From Brucella rhizosphaerae (GTDB taxonomy: Bacteria; Pseudomonadota; Alphaproteobacteria; Rhizobiales; Rhizobiaceae): 64,000 nt of DNA. Below the pieces are notes generated by a model. The model searched no databases. It worked only from the letters and a program-made list of their open reading frames with translations, and had not been told where the DNA came from. Made by a program: the position numbers and the translations under genes. Shown here piece after piece: positions 45,057 to 56,360 of the stretch (position 1 is the stretch's first letter; the number at the start of each line of letters is the position of its first letter). The DNA lies in NCBI RefSeq assembly GCF_002252475.1, contig NZ_NNRK01000031.1, positions 1-64,000 of the forward strand, given 5' to 3'.

Positions 45057-45442
45057 TTTCTATCTCCTTAGTCTGTGGCCGACGTACTATGCGTCGTCCT
45101 CATGCATCTCAAATGGGTGACAGTGGGAGAAAGTTCCAGTCACGAAAATGTTTTCTTAATCACACATTCGTGCTCCCAATTTTTTAAAAACTGGTCAAAA
45201 TATAGAAAATTATATATATTAAACAATATATTGGGTCATATATCAGCATTCACAGATCTGTTATATGGGTACTTTTGTTCATTTTTGTCGAACAGTCTGT
45301 TTGCTTTCACTGTATAATAATAGCGAACAATGAGGCGCATTGGCGACAATTGTGTGGCTGATAGTTTCAAGGGCGGTATGATCTCAAAATCAGAAAATAA
45401 GCCTTCGAAACCAGCAGAGCCGCAGCCGGGTCACTCACAATT
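45057..45442. other. AT-rich intergenic stretch
   Basis: About 380 bases, strongly A/T-rich at 45175-45320, upstream of DUF680 copy A. It must hold that gene's promoter. No reliable gene or RNA was found. Confidence 0.45.
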
Positions 45443-45468
45443 AAAAAAGGGGCGCAGAATGCGACCCC
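45443..45468 (-). terminator. Terminator for the transglutaminase-like gene
   Basis: On the minus strand GGGG.CGCA pairs with TGCG.CCCC, followed by six T. It lies about 160 bases past the stop codon of the gene at 45626, with a RIME-like repeat in between. Confidence 0.6.
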
Positions 45469-45473
45469 ATCTG

Positions 45474-45566
45474 AGCACATCCCGAAAACTCTAAACTGGC
45501 TTTCGGACTAAGATGCACATCATAACAAAAGCACAAAACGCCGATCCAATTTTATCGGACCGTCGC
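45474..45566 (+). repeat. RIME/Bru-RS-like repeat, copy 8
   Basis: ACATCCCGAAAACTCTAAAC ... GGCTTTCGGACTAAGATGC as module A and CCGATCCAATTTTATCGGACCG as a partial module B. Confidence 0.6.
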
Positions 45567-45625
45567 AAAAAATTTTGCGATCAAAGATCAGCGACTTCCA
45601 GCCTCGACAAAAGGACAGGCCAGCT

Positions 45626-46210
45626 TCAGTTATTGGCTACAGCCATCGAACGCCCGGCTATCGAAACCCACTGACCAGAATTGGCTGGCGATTGCATCTT
45701 GATATAACGATAGGAAGTCTTCTCCACCGGCAGAACTTCTCCACGCATATTGTCGAGAATATAATCCCCGTGATCCGTCCGTGCGGTCAGCACGATATGG
45801 GGCTCACTGCCCTGCACCATCGTAATAAGAAGTTGTGACGGGCTGATCCCACGTGCCATGAGTTTGGCGCGCTTCAACAGCACATAATCTTCGCAGTCAC
45901 CCTTACCGTTCCGAGGAATGGTCCAGTAATCGCGTTTGCCATAATTATCCTGATCGGAAACCGGCTTGATCGCAGCATTGGCAGATGCATTCACGCTTTG
46001 CAGCATTCGCATGCGATCAGGCGTCAACTTCATCGGCGCAAGCACACGATGGGCTCCGCAATCGCGCGGTGTGCGCTTGCAATAATCAAGATGACCATAT
46101 GGAATACTGGTAATCCCGCCCGCTTCACTCCATTGTGCTGCCTTGGCCGGCGCCAGCGTCGCCCCGGATAAAGCCATTATACCTGCTGCCGCAGAGATCA
46201 GTGAGCGCAT
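45626..46210 (-). CDS. Transglutaminase-like cysteine protease (BTLCP-type)
   Basis: A 194-residue exported protein. Signal peptide (LISAAAGIMALSGATLAPAKA) followed by the catalytic core of the bacterial transglutaminase-like cysteine protease family: GDCEDYVLLKR with the nucleophile Cys, HIVLTART for the His and DYILDNMR for the Asp. Homologues are periplasmic proteases; the LapG protease of other bacteria is a relative, but no LapD partner is here. Confidence 0.85.
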   Translation of the reverse strand: MRSLISAAAGIMALSGATLAPAKAAQWSEAGGITSIPYGHLDYCKRTPRDCGAHRVLAPMKLTPDRMRMLQSVNASANAAIKPVSDQDNYGKRDYWTIPRNGKGDCEDYVLLKRAKLMARGISPSQLLITMVQGSEPHIVLTARTDHGDYILDNMRGEVLPVEKTSYRYIKMQSPANSGQWVSIAGRSMAVANN

Positions 46211-46477
46211 GATGGATTCCCATTTTTAAAACGTCCCCTAGAACAATTCCCTGGTGACCGGTCCGTTTTCCGGATCTCGTTATCAACCTTTTTTTAACTA
46301 ACGATGACAAAGGCCCCTTGGTCAAGGAAATTTCATTCCCGAATTGCAACGAATTGAGAAAAGCCGCGATAAACCTCAATGCGTAGTGTTTACCCAGTTA
46401 TGGGATTGTTGTTTCATCTGGGCGCTTCCCGATCTAATCTCAAGCCCATACGATTCTCAGAATAAAGCTGTGACACC

Positions 46478-47665
46478 ATGAGCCTGCCTACCAATCCTGC
46501 CGAAAACCTCGCCGCCCTTATTCGCTGTCCGTCGGTTACGCCCGCTGAAGGTGGCGCACTGACGGCACTTGAAGGCATGCTTGCACCGATGGGCTTTTCC
46601 ATCCAGCGCCCGGTCTTTACCGACAAGGACACGCCGGATATTGAAAATCTCTATGCACGTAAGTCTGGCAATGGCGCTCATCTGATGTTTGCTGGCCATA
46701 CCGATGTGGTACCTCCCGGCGATGAAGCCGACTGGAAACACCCGCCCTTCTCGGCAGCCATTGAAGACGGCATTATGTATGGTCGCGGCGCAGTCGACAT
46801 GAAAGGTGGCATTGCCTGCTTTGTTGCAGCGGTCGCGCGTCATGTGGAGAACCACGGAAGCCTTAAGGGCAGCATCTCCTTCCTCATTACGGGTGACGAA
46901 GAAGGCCCTGCGATCAACGGCACCGAAAAGCTGCTGAAATGGGCCAGGGATCGCGGCGAAAGCTGGGATGCATCACTCGTTGGCGAACCAACAAACCCCA
47001 ATGCACTTGGCGATATGATCAAGATCGGACGCCGTGGCTCACTGTCCGGCACGATTACCGTTCATGGCGTGCAGGGCCACGCCGCTTATCCGCATCTTGC
47101 AGAAAATCCAGTGCGAGGCATTACAACGCTTGTCGATAGCCTGCTTTATCCGGCTTTTGATGAAGGAACAGCGGATTTTCAGGCCAGCAACCTTGAAGTG
47201 ACAACCGTCGATGTTGGCAACAAAGCCACCAATGTCATTGCCAATAAGGCAAGTGCGTCCTTCAATATCCGCTTCAACGACACATGGACGGCTGAAAGCC
47301 TGCAGGCGGAGATCATCGCACGTCTTGAAAAGGCGTCACGCAATGATCGCCTGCGCCCGGGTCGCGAAACTCCGATCAATTATGAACTGACCTGGCGCGA
47401 AAATCCGAGCCATGTCTTTTTGACCCGTGACGAGAAGCTGATCGGCACGCTGACTTCATCTGTGGAAGCGGTAACCGGCAAGCGTCCCAATCTCTCGACG
47501 TCGGGCGGCACGTCCGATGCACGCTTCATCAAGGACTACTGTCCAGTGGTCGAGTTTGGCCTTGTCGGGCAGACCATGCACATGGTTGACGAACGTGTCG
47601 CGGTTGCTGATCTTGAAGGCCTCACACAGATTTACGAACGTTTCATCACTGATTTCTTCGGATAA
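46478..47665 (+). CDS. dapE: Succinyl-diaminopimelate desuccinylase
   Basis: A 395-residue zinc hydrolase that removes succinate in the lysine/DAP pathway. [13 protein letters not shown] contains the first His and Asp ligands, [10 protein letters not shown] the bridging Asp, and [12 protein letters not shown] the catalytic Glu. The C-terminal [11 protein letters not shown] and [17 protein letters not shown] complete the M20 signature. It is followed 8 bases later by a small membrane protein. Confidence 0.95.
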   Translation: MSLPTNPAENLAALIRCPSVTPAEGGALTALEGMLAPMGFSIQRPVFTDKDTPDIENLYARKSGNGAHLMFAGHTDVVPPGDEADWKHPPFSAAIEDGIMYGRGAVDMKGGIACFVAAVARHVENHGSLKGSISFLITGDEEGPAINGTEKLLKWARDRGESWDASLVGEPTNPNALGDMIKIGRRGSLSGTITVHGVQGHAAYPHLAENPVRGITTLVDSLLYPAFDEGTADFQASNLEVTTVDVGNKATNVIANKASASFNIRFNDTWTAESLQAEIIARLEKASRNDRLRPGRETPINYELTWRENPSHVFLTRDEKLIGTLTSSVEAVTGKRPNLSTSGGTSDARFIKDYCPVVEFGLVGQTMHMVDERVAVADLEGLTQIYERFITDFFG

Positions 47666-47673
47666 GGAACTTC

Positions 47674-48279
47674 ATGCCCAGTCTGGATGATATTTTCAGA
47701 TATTTCACGGGCGTCTGGAAGATGATGCTTGGCCGCAAAGACGGCCTTGCATACCTTGATATCTCTGCAGAAGATTTCTGGGCATCTTTCTATGCGATTG
47801 TCATCGCCCTTCCTCCGCTTTTGGCAACATGGGTTGCCTATGCTGCGGACCTGACCGCCGGTCGCGATGAAGCAGGCTTGCGCCTCGCCATCGTCATCCG
47901 CGCGGCGTTCGTCGATCTTTCCGCATGGGTGATACCGCTTGTCATTATTGGGATCATTGCCCGACGCATCGGCATATCGAAGCGTTACGCGGCCTATGTT
48001 ATCGCAACCAACTGGGGCAGCGCTTTGCTGTCCTGGCTTTTCGCTCCGATCACGCTGCTGCAGCTGTTCTTTCCGGGCTTTCTCGATGTTGCGACGCTGT
48101 TTGCGATCGTTCTGTTCGCCATATCCGTGATATTGAGCTATCGCCTGACATTCATTGTCCTGCAACGCCCACATGCTTATGTCGCGCCGTTCTTTGCCTG
48201 CGTATTCTTTGGCTCACTGTTTATTACAGTGTTCCTGCAGCAGCTTTTCGGCATAGGGATTAGCGCGCAGACGTTTTAA
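47674..48279 (+). CDS. Conserved membrane protein, function unknown
   Basis: A 201-residue protein with about five hydrophobic helices ([50 protein letters not shown] and others). It starts 8 bases after dapE and ends over the end of the convergent truA gene by 4 bases. I do not recognise the family; cotranscription with dapE is likely. Confidence 0.7.
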   Translation: MPSLDDIFRYFTGVWKMMLGRKDGLAYLDISAEDFWASFYAIVIALPPLLATWVAYAADLTAGRDEAGLRLAIVIRAAFVDLSAWVIPLVIIGIIARRIGISKRYAAYVIATNWGSALLSWLFAPITLLQLFFPGFLDVATLFAIVLFAISVILSYRLTFIVLQRPHAYVAPFFACVFFGSLFITVFLQQLFGIGISAQTF

Positions 48280-49031
48280 AACGGAAATGGGTAGTCGACG
48301 CCGACGAGATAAAGGCCGTAAGGCGGGGCAACCTGACCGCAAGCTTTACGGTCCTTGGCTTCCAAAGCAGCCTGTAAATCATCTGCCGTCCAGCGACCCA
48401 CGCCCACTTCCATGAGACTGCCCGCAAAGGATCGCACCTGATTGTGCAGGAACGAGCGGGCAGAGACCCGCATTTCCACATAGTCACCTGTGCGCGTGAT
48501 ATCGAGCCGGTCGAGCGTTTTCACCGGGCTCTTGGCCTGGCATTGCGTAGCGCGGAAGGTTGTAAAGTCATGCTCGCCCAAAAGCCGCTTTGCGGCCTCG
48601 TGCATCGCTTCATGATCAAGACGCTTCTGCACCCACCAAACGCGCTGATAATCAATCGCCAACGGCGAACGGCGGTTATGAATGCGATAGAGATAATGGC
48701 GGGCACGCGCTGAAAAGCGCGCATCAAAAGCATCCGTCGTCTTCTCGACATTGAGAATGCTGATGCGTTCTTCGGCCATCACCAGATGAGCATTGAGTGC
48801 ATCGCGCACTTTCGCTGCACCCCAATCCTTGGTGAGATCGACGTGAATCATCTGCGCTACCGCATGAACGCCGGCATCGGTGCGGCCAGCCGCACTCAAT
48901 GTGAGATCTTCACCGCAAAACTTTTTGAACGCCTGTTCAATCGCATTCTGCACGGCATGGCCGTTTTCCTGCCGCTGCCAGCCGACATAGGGCGTGCCAT
49001 CATATTCGACGGTGATTTTATAACGAGGCAC
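48276..49031 (-). CDS. truA: tRNA pseudouridine synthase A
   Basis: A 251-residue enzyme that makes pseudouridine 38-40 in the tRNA anticodon arm. The N-terminal [18 protein letters not shown] and the catalytic Asp in [15 protein letters not shown] identify it; [17 protein letters not shown] is the conserved C-terminal region. It is the last of three genes def-fmt-truA, 3 bases after fmt. Confidence 0.95.
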   Translation of the reverse strand: MPRYKITVEYDGTPYVGWQRQENGHAVQNAIEQAFKKFCGEDLTLSAAGRTDAGVHAVAQMIHVDLTKDWGAAKVRDALNAHLVMAEERISILNVEKTTDAFDARFSARARHYLYRIHNRRSPLAIDYQRVWWVQKRLDHEAMHEAAKRLLGEHDFTTFRATQCQAKSPVKTLDRLDITRTGDYVEMRVSARSFLHNQVRSFAGSLMEVGVGRWTADDLQAALEAKDRKACGQVAPPYGLYLVGVDYPFPF

Positions 49032-49034
49032 CGC

Positions 49035-49955
49035 TCAGAGAACCTTCGTAATCTGCGCGCCGCGCAGAAACTCTTGTGCCGCCAAAGGTTTACCGCCAGA
49101 ACGTTGCAGCATCACAAGCCGGACTGCACCATCCCCGCAGGCAACGGTCAATCGGTCATCAAGTACCGTACCCGGCACACCGCTGCCCTCACCCATCGTA
49201 GAACGCTGTAGTTTCACGCGTTCAACCGCACCATTGATTTCCATCTCGCACCAGGCGCCCGGAAACGGCGACAAGCCGCGAATGGTATTGTGCACGTGCC
49301 TGGCAGGCTTCGACCAATCGACGCGGGCTTCGGCCTTGTCGATCTTGGCAGCATAAGTAACGCCTTCTTCAGCCTGTGGCTGAAGCGTAAGGCTTTCACG
49401 TTCAAGAGCACCCAGCGCACGCACCATCAGGTCGGCACCAATCATGCTCAAACGATCATGCAATTCACCCGCCGACATATCCGGCGTAATGGCAACCTTT
49501 TCCGCCATGGCAACAGGGCCGGTATCCAGCCCCGCATCCATCTTCATGATCATCATGCCGGTTTCAGTATCACCTGACATGATAGCACGCTGAATAGGTG
49601 CAGCACCACGCCAGCGCGGCAAAAGCGAGGCATGGCCATTGTAACAACCAAGACGCGGTGCATCGAGAATAGCTTGTGGCAACAGCAGGCCATAGGCCAC
49701 AACAATCGCAACATCGGCTTCGAGGCTTGCGAAAACATCCTGCTCTTCCGCACCCTTAAGACTTTTGGGCGTGAAAACCGGAATGCCGAATTCTTCGGCC
49801 TTTTCATGAACTGGCGATTTGGTCAGCTCGAGCCCGCGACGACCTGCCGGGCGTGGCGGCTGCGTATAGACCGCGACCACCTCATAGCCCTGCCCGATAA
49901 TTGCAGTCAGAATCGGCACTGAGAAGTCTGGCGTGCCCATGAAGACAATACGCAT
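49035..49955 (-). CDS. fmt: Methionyl-tRNA formyltransferase
   Basis: A 306-residue enzyme that formylates initiator Met-tRNA using 10-formyl-THF. [16 protein letters not shown] opens the protein; [23 protein letters not shown] carries the catalytic Asn and His. The C-terminal tRNA-binding domain follows. The ATG at 49955 shares one base with the def stop codon (TGATG). Confidence 0.95.
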   Translation of the reverse strand: MRIVFMGTPDFSVPILTAIIGQGYEVVAVYTQPPRPAGRRGLELTKSPVHEKAEEFGIPVFTPKSLKGAEEQDVFASLEADVAIVVAYGLLLPQAILDAPRLGCYNGHASLLPRWRGAAPIQRAIMSGDTETGMMIMKMDAGLDTGPVAMAEKVAITPDMSAGELHDRLSMIGADLMVRALGALERESLTLQPQAEEGVTYAAKIDKAEARVDWSKPARHVHNTIRGLSPFPGAWCEMEINGAVERVKLQRSTMGEGSGVPGTVLDDRLTVACGDGAVRLVMLQRSGGKPLAAQEFLRGAQITKVL

Positions 49956-50482
49956 CACAGAACCTTTTTCGTAGCGCGCTGGCTTGCGAGCTTCCTGAAC
50001 TTCTTGATGACCATATCGCGCTTGAGCTTGGAGATATGATCAATGAACAGCACACCATTGAGATGGTCAATTTCATGCTGCAAACAGGTGGCCATCAGAC
50101 CATCGGCGTCCATCGAATGTGGCTTGCCGTCAGCATCGAAATAATTGACCTTGATGGTCGCAGGCCGTTCAACTTCCGCATAATAATCCGGGATCGACAA
50201 ACAGCCTTCCTCATAGACGCTGCGCTCGTCAGACGAGGCAACAATCTCGGGATTTATAAAGACGTGCGGGGCTTTCGCCTCATCTTCCTTGGCAATGTCG
50301 ATCACCAGCATGCGCAAGGGTTCGCCCACCTGAATGGCGGCAAGACCAATGCCCGGCGCATCATACATCGTGTCGAACATGTCGCCGGCAAATTTGCGCA
50401 ATTGATCATCAAAGCGCTCGACGGGCTTGGACAGTTCACGAAGAACGGGATCAGGAAGAATAATAAGCGGTTTTATAGACAT
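49955..50482 (-). CDS. def: Peptide deformylase
   Basis: A 175-residue metalloenzyme that removes N-terminal formyl groups. The three motifs are [17 protein letters not shown] and [11 protein letters not shown], the last with the two His metal ligands. ATG 50482 gives the conserved [15 protein letters not shown] start; the frame is open to 50530. It is first in the def-fmt-truA operon. Confidence 0.95.
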   Translation of the reverse strand: MSIKPLIILPDPVLRELSKPVERFDDQLRKFAGDMFDTMYDAPGIGLAAIQVGEPLRMLVIDIAKEDEAKAPHVFINPEIVASSDERSVYEEGCLSIPDYYAEVERPATIKVNYFDADGKPHSMDADGLMATCLQHEIDHLNGVLFIDHISKLKRDMVIKKFRKLASQRATKKVL

Positions 50483-50583
50483 GAGTTTCACGTAATCGCT
50501 CGCAAAAGAATCGTCAATTGTAACTTGCAATATGTTCTCGTTTTGATCTCATCATTGCAATACGAATCAGCTAAGCTGGATAA

Positions 50584-51825
50584 ATGGAAAATCAGAATCT
50601 GTTGAATGAGCCGCTCCTGCAGCTCGGCGCTTCTTCGTTCTCGCTCGGAGATATTCTTCTGGCGGGCATTGTCGTGCTTGTGGTTTGTCTTGCCATTTTC
50701 CTCATTGCGGCAGCGCGCTCAGCCCGCCTTCGTGCAGTAGCGGAAGCACAGGCAGAAGATCGTGCCCGCGATGCGGAATATCGCATGTCGGAGATTCTGA
50801 AAGCACAGTCCGAGATGCAGGGTCGTATGCAGACCATGGCCGAAGTGTTTGGCTCGCGTCAGGCAGAACTCAATCAGTCGATCCGCGAGCGCCTCGACGG
50901 CATGACGCATCGCATCGGTCAGACCATGACCGAGCAGACCCGCTCGACCCATGAAAACCTTGCCAAATTGCAGGAGCGTCTTGCCGTTATCGACACGGCG
51001 CAGAACAATATTCAGTCGCTGGCAGGACAAGTGGTACAGTTGCAGGCGATCCTCGCCAATAAGCAGACGCGTGGCGCTTTCGGCCAATCACGGATGGAAG
51101 CGATCATCGCTGATGGCCTGCCGCAAGGTGCTTACGAATTTCAGGCCACATTGACCAATGGCACACGCCCCGACTGCCTGGTGCGAATGCCAAACAATTC
51201 GCCATCACTGGTGATCGATGCGAAATTCCCGCTCGAAGCATGGAATTCGATGCGCGAAACGGAGAATCCTGAGGCGCGCAAGGCTGCTGTCGCCCAGTTC
51301 CGCCGGGACATGGAAGTGCATATCAAGGATGTGTCCGATAAATATCTCATTACCGGCGAAACACAGGATACAGCTTTCCTTTTCGTGCCTTCGGAATCGA
51401 TCTTCGCGGATATTCACGAGCATTTTGAAGCGATCATCCAGCGTGCGCACCGTGCGCGGATCGTGATTGTTTCACCCTCGCTGCTCATGCTGTCCATTCA
51501 GGTTATCCAGTCGATCCTCAAAGATGCCCGCATGCGCGAGCAAGCCCATGTCATTCAGGGGGAAGTGGTGCGCTTAATGGAGGATGTAGGTCGTCTTGAT
51601 GAGCGTGTGCGCAAGCTGCAAACCCACTTCCTGCAGGCCAACAAAGACATCGACGATATTCTGGTATCCTCGAACAAGGTAACAAAACGAGGCGCGAAAA
51701 TCGAAGCGCTTGAATTTGGCCCCGCGCCGACTGAGGAAACGCCGCAGATGCGACAGGCAGAACAGTCGCGACAGGCGGAAACCCCACCGACCCAAATGCG
51801 GCTGCGCGTCGTGGACGAAGATTAA
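50584..51825 (+). CDS. rmuC: DNA recombination protein RmuC
   Basis: A 413-residue protein with an N-terminal membrane helix (LAGIVVLVVCLAIFLIAAA), a long coiled-coil of Ala/Glu/Gln-rich heptads, and the PD-(D/E)XK nuclease-like RmuC domain (SLVIDAKFPLEAW, then KYLITGETQDTAFLFVPSESIF). The C-terminal tail is charged. It limits recombination of inverted repeats in E. coli; here it is a single gene with its own terminator. Confidence 0.92.
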   Translation: MENQNLLNEPLLQLGASSFSLGDILLAGIVVLVVCLAIFLIAAARSARLRAVAEAQAEDRARDAEYRMSEILKAQSEMQGRMQTMAEVFGSRQAELNQSIRERLDGMTHRIGQTMTEQTRSTHENLAKLQERLAVIDTAQNNIQSLAGQVVQLQAILANKQTRGAFGQSRMEAIIADGLPQGAYEFQATLTNGTRPDCLVRMPNNSPSLVIDAKFPLEAWNSMRETENPEARKAAVAQFRRDMEVHIKDVSDKYLITGETQDTAFLFVPSESIFADIHEHFEAIIQRAHRARIVIVSPSLLMLSIQVIQSILKDARMREQAHVIQGEVVRLMEDVGRLDERVRKLQTHFLQANKDIDDILVSSNKVTKRGAKIEALEFGPAPTEETPQMRQAEQSRQAETPPTQMRLRVVDED

Positions 51826-51834
51826 ACAATGAAA

Positions 51835-51866
51835 CAGAAAGCCCGCAAGTTGCGGGCTTTCTGTTA
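51835..51866. terminator. Bidirectional terminator between rmuC and the Rdx gene
   Basis: A 13-bp stem CAGAAAGCCCGCA / TGCGGGCTTTCTG over the loop AGT. The minus-strand side overlaps the last codon of the Rdx gene. Confidence 0.8.
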
Positions 51867-52181
51867 TTCCGGTTTCGGCTTGCTATCCGAATGTCCAAGA
51901 TCACGATCAGGCCAAACAATATCGCGCAAGCGTTGCTTCAGAACCTTGGCTTCTGGAAAACCACCATCGCGCTTGCGTTCCCAGATAAGCTCTTCATTGC
52001 CCTCCGGCATATGAACGCGGACTTCAAACACGCCACCCGTACCGGGCCGTAGTGCCACTTCCGCCAGATCCTGCCCGAATGTCTGCAGCAACTCCTGCGC
52101 CAGCCACGCTGCCCGCAGCATCCAGTTGCATTGTGTGCAGTAGGTGATCGATATGCGCGGTAAACCACTCATAAAATTCAT
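51864..52181 (-). CDS. SelT/SelW/SelH family thioredoxin-like Rdx protein
   Basis: A small protein of about 105 residues. The redox motif is CxxC in YCTQCNWMLRA, then ALRPGTGGVFEVRV and ELIWERKRDGGFPE, typical of the selenoprotein W-like Rdx fold (Cys instead of Sec). The start is uncertain: ATG at 52181 or 52172, or TTG at 52196. The function is thought to be redox-related; no specific substrate is known. Confidence 0.85.
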   Translation of the reverse strand: MNFMSGLPRISITYCTQCNWMLRAAWLAQELLQTFGQDLAEVALRPGTGGVFEVRVHMPEGNEELIWERKRDGGFPEAKVLKQRLRDIVWPDRDLGHSDSKPKPE

Positions 52182-52211
52182 CTCTATCTCTGCCAATATT
52201 TACAGTGAAAC

Positions 52212-52240
52212 AAAAAAGAGGCGCCAAAGGCCCCTCTTTA
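52212..52240 (-). terminator. Terminator after lepA
   Basis: On the minus strand AAAGAGGGGCC pairs with GGCGCCTCTTT with one mismatch, followed by a T-run. Confidence 0.75.
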
Positions 52241-52246
52241 TGTTTC

Positions 52247-54055
52247 TCAATCATCACCCATCTTAAGAGCCTGAATGAAGGCCTCTTGTGGAATTTCCAC
52301 CTTGCCGAACTGGCGCATGCGCTTCTTGCCTTCCTTCTGCTTATCCAGAAGTTTGCGCTTACGCGAGATATCGCCGCCGTAGCACTTAGCCGTCACGTCC
52401 TTGCGCAGAGCCGAGATGGTTTCTCGCGCAACGATACGTCCGCCAATGGCTGCCTGAATCGGAATTTTGAACATGTGCTGCGGGATCAGCTCCTTGAGCT
52501 TTTCGCAAAGTACGCGCCCGCGCTTTTCTGCAGCCGAACGGTGAACCAGCATCGAAAGTGCATCGACAGGCTCTTCGTTGACCAGGATCGACATCTTGAC
52601 CAGATCACCTTCGCGATAATCCGACAGATTATAGTCGAACGATGCGTAGCCCTTCGAGATCGACTTCAGACGGTCGTAGAAATCGAACACAACTTCATTG
52701 AGCGGCAGGTCATATGTCACCATGGCGCGTGGGCCGACATAAGTCAGATCAATCTGAAGGCCACGCCGCTCCTGACAGAGCTTCATGATCGCACCGAGAT
52801 AATCATCCGGCGTCATGATTGTTGCGCGAATCCAAGGCTCTTCAATCGCTGCGATCTTGACCACATCGGGCATGTCAGCCGGGTTATGCAGTTCTTTTTC
52901 GCTGCCGTCTGACATCTTCAGACGGTAAACAACCGAAGGTGCTGTCGTGATGAGGTCGAGATTGAACTCGCGCTCAAGACGTTCCTGAATAATTTCAAGA
53001 TGCAAAAGCCCGAGGAAGCCACAGCGGAAGCCAAAACCAAGGGCCGCTGAAGTTTCCATTTCAAAGGAGAACGACGCATCGTTCAGGCGAAGCTTGCCCA
53101 TTGCGCCGCGCAGATCTTCAAAATCTGCTGCATCGACCGGGAACAATCCGCAGAACACAACCGGCTGTGCAGGCTTGAAACCTGCCAAAGCCTTTTCAGC
53201 AGGGCGACGATCTTCGGTGATGGTATCGCCGACGCGGGTATCAGCCACTTCCTTGATGGAAGCCGTAATGAACCCGAGCTCGCCCGGACCAAGATCGTCT
53301 ACCTGCACCATTTTCGGTGTGAACACACCGGTACGCTCGACCGGATATTTCGCGCCTGTACCCATCATGCGGATGGTCTGGCCCTTTTTCAGCACACCGT
53401 CGATGATACGGACCAGAACGATAACGCCAAGATAGCTGTCATACCAGCTATCCACCAGCATAGCCTTCAGCGGCGCATTGCGGTCACCCTCTTTCGGAGG
53501 AGGCAATTGCTCGATGATTGCTTCGAGAACATCGGGAATGCCGAGGCCAGTTTTGGCCGAGATCATCACGGCCTTGCTTGCATCAATGCCGATCACTTCT
53601 TCGATCTGCTGCTGAACGCGCTCAGGCTCTGCTGCGGGAAGATCGACCTTGTTGAGCACCACCACGATGTCGTGATTGTTGTCGATGGCCTGATAGACAT
53701 TGGCCAACGTCTGCGCTTCAACGCCCTGTGAGGCATCAACCACCAGAAGCGAACCTTCGCAAGCAGCCAGCGAACGCGAGACTTCATAGGCGAAGTCGAC
53801 GTGTCCGGGCGTATCGATGAGGTTCAGCACATAGTCCTCGCCGTTCTTCGCCTTGTAGTTAAGACGAACGGTCTGGGCTTTGATGGTGATGCCGCGCTCG
53901 CGCTCGATATCCATCGAGTCGAGGACCTGGTCTTTCATCTCACGCATATCCAGTCCGCCGGTCAATTGAATGAGGCGGTCGGCCAGCGTCGATTTGCCGT
54001 GGTCGATATGGGCGACGATCGAAAAATTGCGAATGTGGTCAAGTGGTGTGCTCAT
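52247..54055 (-). CDS. lepA: Elongation factor 4 (LepA)
   Basis: A 602-residue translational GTPase that back-translocates ribosomes. G1 [15 protein letters not shown]3 DTPGHVDF and G4 NKVDLP are at the N-terminus; [16 protein letters not shown] and DFDY-type C-terminal region ([18 protein letters not shown]) are specific to LepA. The length is standard. It is a single gene with its own terminator. Confidence 0.96.
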   Translation of the reverse strand: MSTPLDHIRNFSIVAHIDHGKSTLADRLIQLTGGLDMREMKDQVLDSMDIERERGITIKAQTVRLNYKAKNGEDYVLNLIDTPGHVDFAYEVSRSLAACEGSLLVVDASQGVEAQTLANVYQAIDNNHDIVVVLNKVDLPAAEPERVQQQIEEVIGIDASKAVMISAKTGLGIPDVLEAIIEQLPPPKEGDRNAPLKAMLVDSWYDSYLGVIVLVRIIDGVLKKGQTIRMMGTGAKYPVERTGVFTPKMVQVDDLGPGELGFITASIKEVADTRVGDTITEDRRPAEKALAGFKPAQPVVFCGLFPVDAADFEDLRGAMGKLRLNDASFSFEMETSAALGFGFRCGFLGLLHLEIIQERLEREFNLDLITTAPSVVYRLKMSDGSEKELHNPADMPDVVKIAAIEEPWIRATIMTPDDYLGAIMKLCQERRGLQIDLTYVGPRAMVTYDLPLNEVVFDFYDRLKSISKGYASFDYNLSDYREGDLVKMSILVNEEPVDALSMLVHRSAAEKRGRVLCEKLKELIPQHMFKIPIQAAIGGRIVARETISALRKDVTAKCYGGDISRKRKLLDKQKEGKKRMRQFGKVEIPQEAFIQALKMGDD

Positions 54056-54250
54056 GCGCGCGATTTACCAGTAAGCCGCGAAATCTCAAAGCGGTATTGC
54101 ACGTTTAATGCTGGAAAAGCGGTCAGTTTCGACATCGTGACAACAAGTCCCCTTTGCGTTGTTGCCAAAAGGCGATAAATCACCGCCATAAAAGCATGCC
54201 GCAATCATTATAGTTGGCGGTATAATCAGGCTTTCATGCAGGAGTTTAGG

Positions 54251-55237
54251 ATGAAGACCGAACCGAACGAAGTCCACAACAGGCCAAAATTGGTTACCGT
54301 TTTCGGCGGCTCTGGCTTTGTCGGGCGCGCGGTTGTAGCAAGCCTTACCAAGCGCGGCTATCGTGTACGCGTCGCCGTGCGCAAGCCAGAAGTTGCTTAT
54401 TATATGGCACCACTTGGCAATGTCGGCCAGATTCAGATGGTTCAGGCCAATGTGCGCCATCGCTGGTCTGTCGAGCGCGCCGTCATGGGTGCCGACCATG
54501 TCATTAATCTCGTCGGCATTCTTTCCGAAAGCGGCAAGCAGCGTTTCAACAGCGTTCAGGTGCTCGGCGCTAAGAATATTGCTGAGGCCGCGAAGGCTGC
54601 AGGCGTCCCCTTGACACATCTCTCGTCACTCGCGGCCGATGCCAATTCGAAGTCTGACTATGCCCGCACCAAAGCAGAAGGTGAAAAGGCAGTTCTCGCG
54701 GTTCTGCCCGAAACTGTAATCCTGCGTCCGTCGATCATTTTCGGCCATGAAGATCGCTTCTTCAACCGCTTTGCCAACCTGGCACGCTTCTCGCCATTCC
54801 TGCCGGTCATCGGTGGCGGCGAAACCCGGCTCCAGCCGGTCTATGTTGGCGACGTCGCAGAAGCCGCGGCCCGTGCGGTCGATGGCAAGTTGCAGCGCGG
54901 CAGTGTTTATGAACTGGGCGGCCCGGACGTACAGCCATTCAAGCATTGGATGAAGGATATGCTCGGCGTCATCGCCCGCAAGCGCATCATTATTTCCATG
55001 CCGTGGTGGGTTGCCCGCGTGCAGGCATCGGTCCTTGGCCTTTTGCCAAATCCGCTGCTCACCAATGATCAGGTGACGCTGCTCAAATATGACAATGTTG
55101 TTTCGGAACAGGCAGCCAAAGAAGGCCGGACGCTTCAGGGCATGGGCATCACACCCGAAGCCGTAGATGCAATTCTTCCAGCCTACCTCTGGCGTTACCG
55201 CGTCGCTGGTCAGTACACCAAGACCGGCTTTGCGTGA
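54251..55237 (+). CDS. NDUFA9-like complex I-associated NAD(P)-binding protein
   Basis: A 328-residue atypical SDR. The coenzyme motif is TVFGGSGFVGRAV near residue 17; VINLVGILSESG, THLSSLAADANSKSDYARTKAEGE and ILRPSIIFGHEDRFFNRFA follow. This is the alphaproteobacterial homologue of the mitochondrial NDUFA9 subunit of complex I. ATG 54251 with GGAG 6 bases upstream is preferred to the ATG at 54236. The nuo genes are not in this window. Confidence 0.88.
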   Translation: MKTEPNEVHNRPKLVTVFGGSGFVGRAVVASLTKRGYRVRVAVRKPEVAYYMAPLGNVGQIQMVQANVRHRWSVERAVMGADHVINLVGILSESGKQRFNSVQVLGAKNIAEAAKAAGVPLTHLSSLAADANSKSDYARTKAEGEKAVLAVLPETVILRPSIIFGHEDRFFNRFANLARFSPFLPVIGGGETRLQPVYVGDVAEAAARAVDGKLQRGSVYELGGPDVQPFKHWMKDMLGVIARKRIIISMPWWVARVQASVLGLLPNPLLTNDQVTLLKYDNVVSEQAAKEGRTLQGMGITPEAVDAILPAYLWRYRVAGQYTKTGFA

Positions 55238-55257
55238 GCATATAACGAGAATAAAAT

Positions 55258-55284
55258 AAGGGGCCGAAAGGCCCCTTTTCTTTT
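55258..55284. terminator. Terminator between the NDUFA9-like gene and uppP
   Basis: GGGGCC and GGCCCC pair over GAAA (55260-55275), followed by TTTTCTTTT on the plus strand. Confidence 0.85.
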
Positions 55285-55300
55285 GCTCTTTAATGTCGGC

Positions 55301-56107
55301 TTAGCCCCAGATGAAAAGGGCCGCCATTCCCAGCGCACCGACGATCAAACGCCACCAGGCGAACAGCTTGAAGCCATGACGGGAAACATAGTCGAGCAGG
55401 TGGCGCACGACGAACACACCCGAAATGAACGCCATCACAAAACCGACCACGATCAACGCGCCATCGTTGAGCGACAACATGCTGTGACTCTTATAGAGAT
55501 CATATGCGAAAGCACCCGCCATGGTTGGCATGGCAAGGAAGAACGAAAACTCTGCCGCCGAACGCTTGTCCGCACCAAGTAAAAGCGCACCAACGATGGT
55601 TGAGCCGGAGCGCGACACGCCCGGGATCATGGCAAGGCACTGGACAAAGCCAATGGCCAGACAGATCGGCAACGGATAATCCATCACATCGCGATAACGC
55701 GGCTTCAATTCCAGCTGATCCACCCAAAGAAGAATAAAGCCGCCGATGATCAGCATGACGCAAACCAGCATCGGCGTTTCAAAAAGCACGCTCTTGATAA
55801 AACCATGTGCCATCGCACCGATGACCGCTGCGGGCAGGAAGGCTACCAGAATGCCTAAAACGAAACGGCGTGTTCGCGCATCGCGCGGAAAATCGGTGAG
55901 GATTTTGATGAGCTTTGCTGAGTAGACCGTCAGGATCGCAAGGATCGCACCCAGCTGAATGAGAACCTCAAAAGTCTTACCCGTTGATTCAAAGCCCAGA
56001 AAATGACCGACCAGCAATAAATGGCCTGTGGAGGAAACGGGGATGAATTCCGTCAAGCCCTCGATGAGTCCAAGAAAAGCAGCTTCCAGAAGATTATAAA
56101 TTTCCAT
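55301..56107 (-). CDS. uppP: Undecaprenyl-diphosphatase (BacA)
   Basis: A 268-residue membrane enzyme that recycles undecaprenyl pyrophosphate for peptidoglycan and LPS building. [20 protein letters not shown] near the N-terminus and [18 protein letters not shown] in the middle are the two active-site segments. It has about eight helices. It is a single gene. Confidence 0.95.
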   Translation of the reverse strand: MEIYNLLEAAFLGLIEGLTEFIPVSSTGHLLLVGHFLGFESTGKTFEVLIQLGAILAILTVYSAKLIKILTDFPRDARTRRFVLGILVAFLPAAVIGAMAHGFIKSVLFETPMLVCVMLIIGGFILLWVDQLELKPRYRDVMDYPLPICLAIGFVQCLAMIPGVSRSGSTIVGALLLGADKRSAAEFSFFLAMPTMAGAFAYDLYKSHSMLSLNDGALIVVGFVMAFISGVFVVRHLLDYVSRHGFKLFAWWRLIVGALGMAALFIWG

Positions 56108-56360
56108 GAAGTCAGTACCTTAGGGAGGTGAGCAGGATGAAAACGGCGTGTCTTGACGAGCTGTTAAGCATGAAAATGCAAGAATAGGCGCTTAAGCGAT
56201 TGCTTGTCTCCCGCAGGCATAGCCCTTATAGACTAAACATTCCGTTGAGGTGGTTCGAATCGCCTGACTGCAGAAATAACCTGCTGTCAGCGCAAATGCC
56301 AGCCGCAGGGCCTCTACGGGTATCAATTAAAGCTTGTCAGTCGAGAGTACCGCGTCGATT

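Noticed and set aside
56245-56275. tRNA-like T-arm sequence GGTTCGAATCGCC
   Set aside because: No acceptor stem, D-arm or anticodon arm could be built around it.
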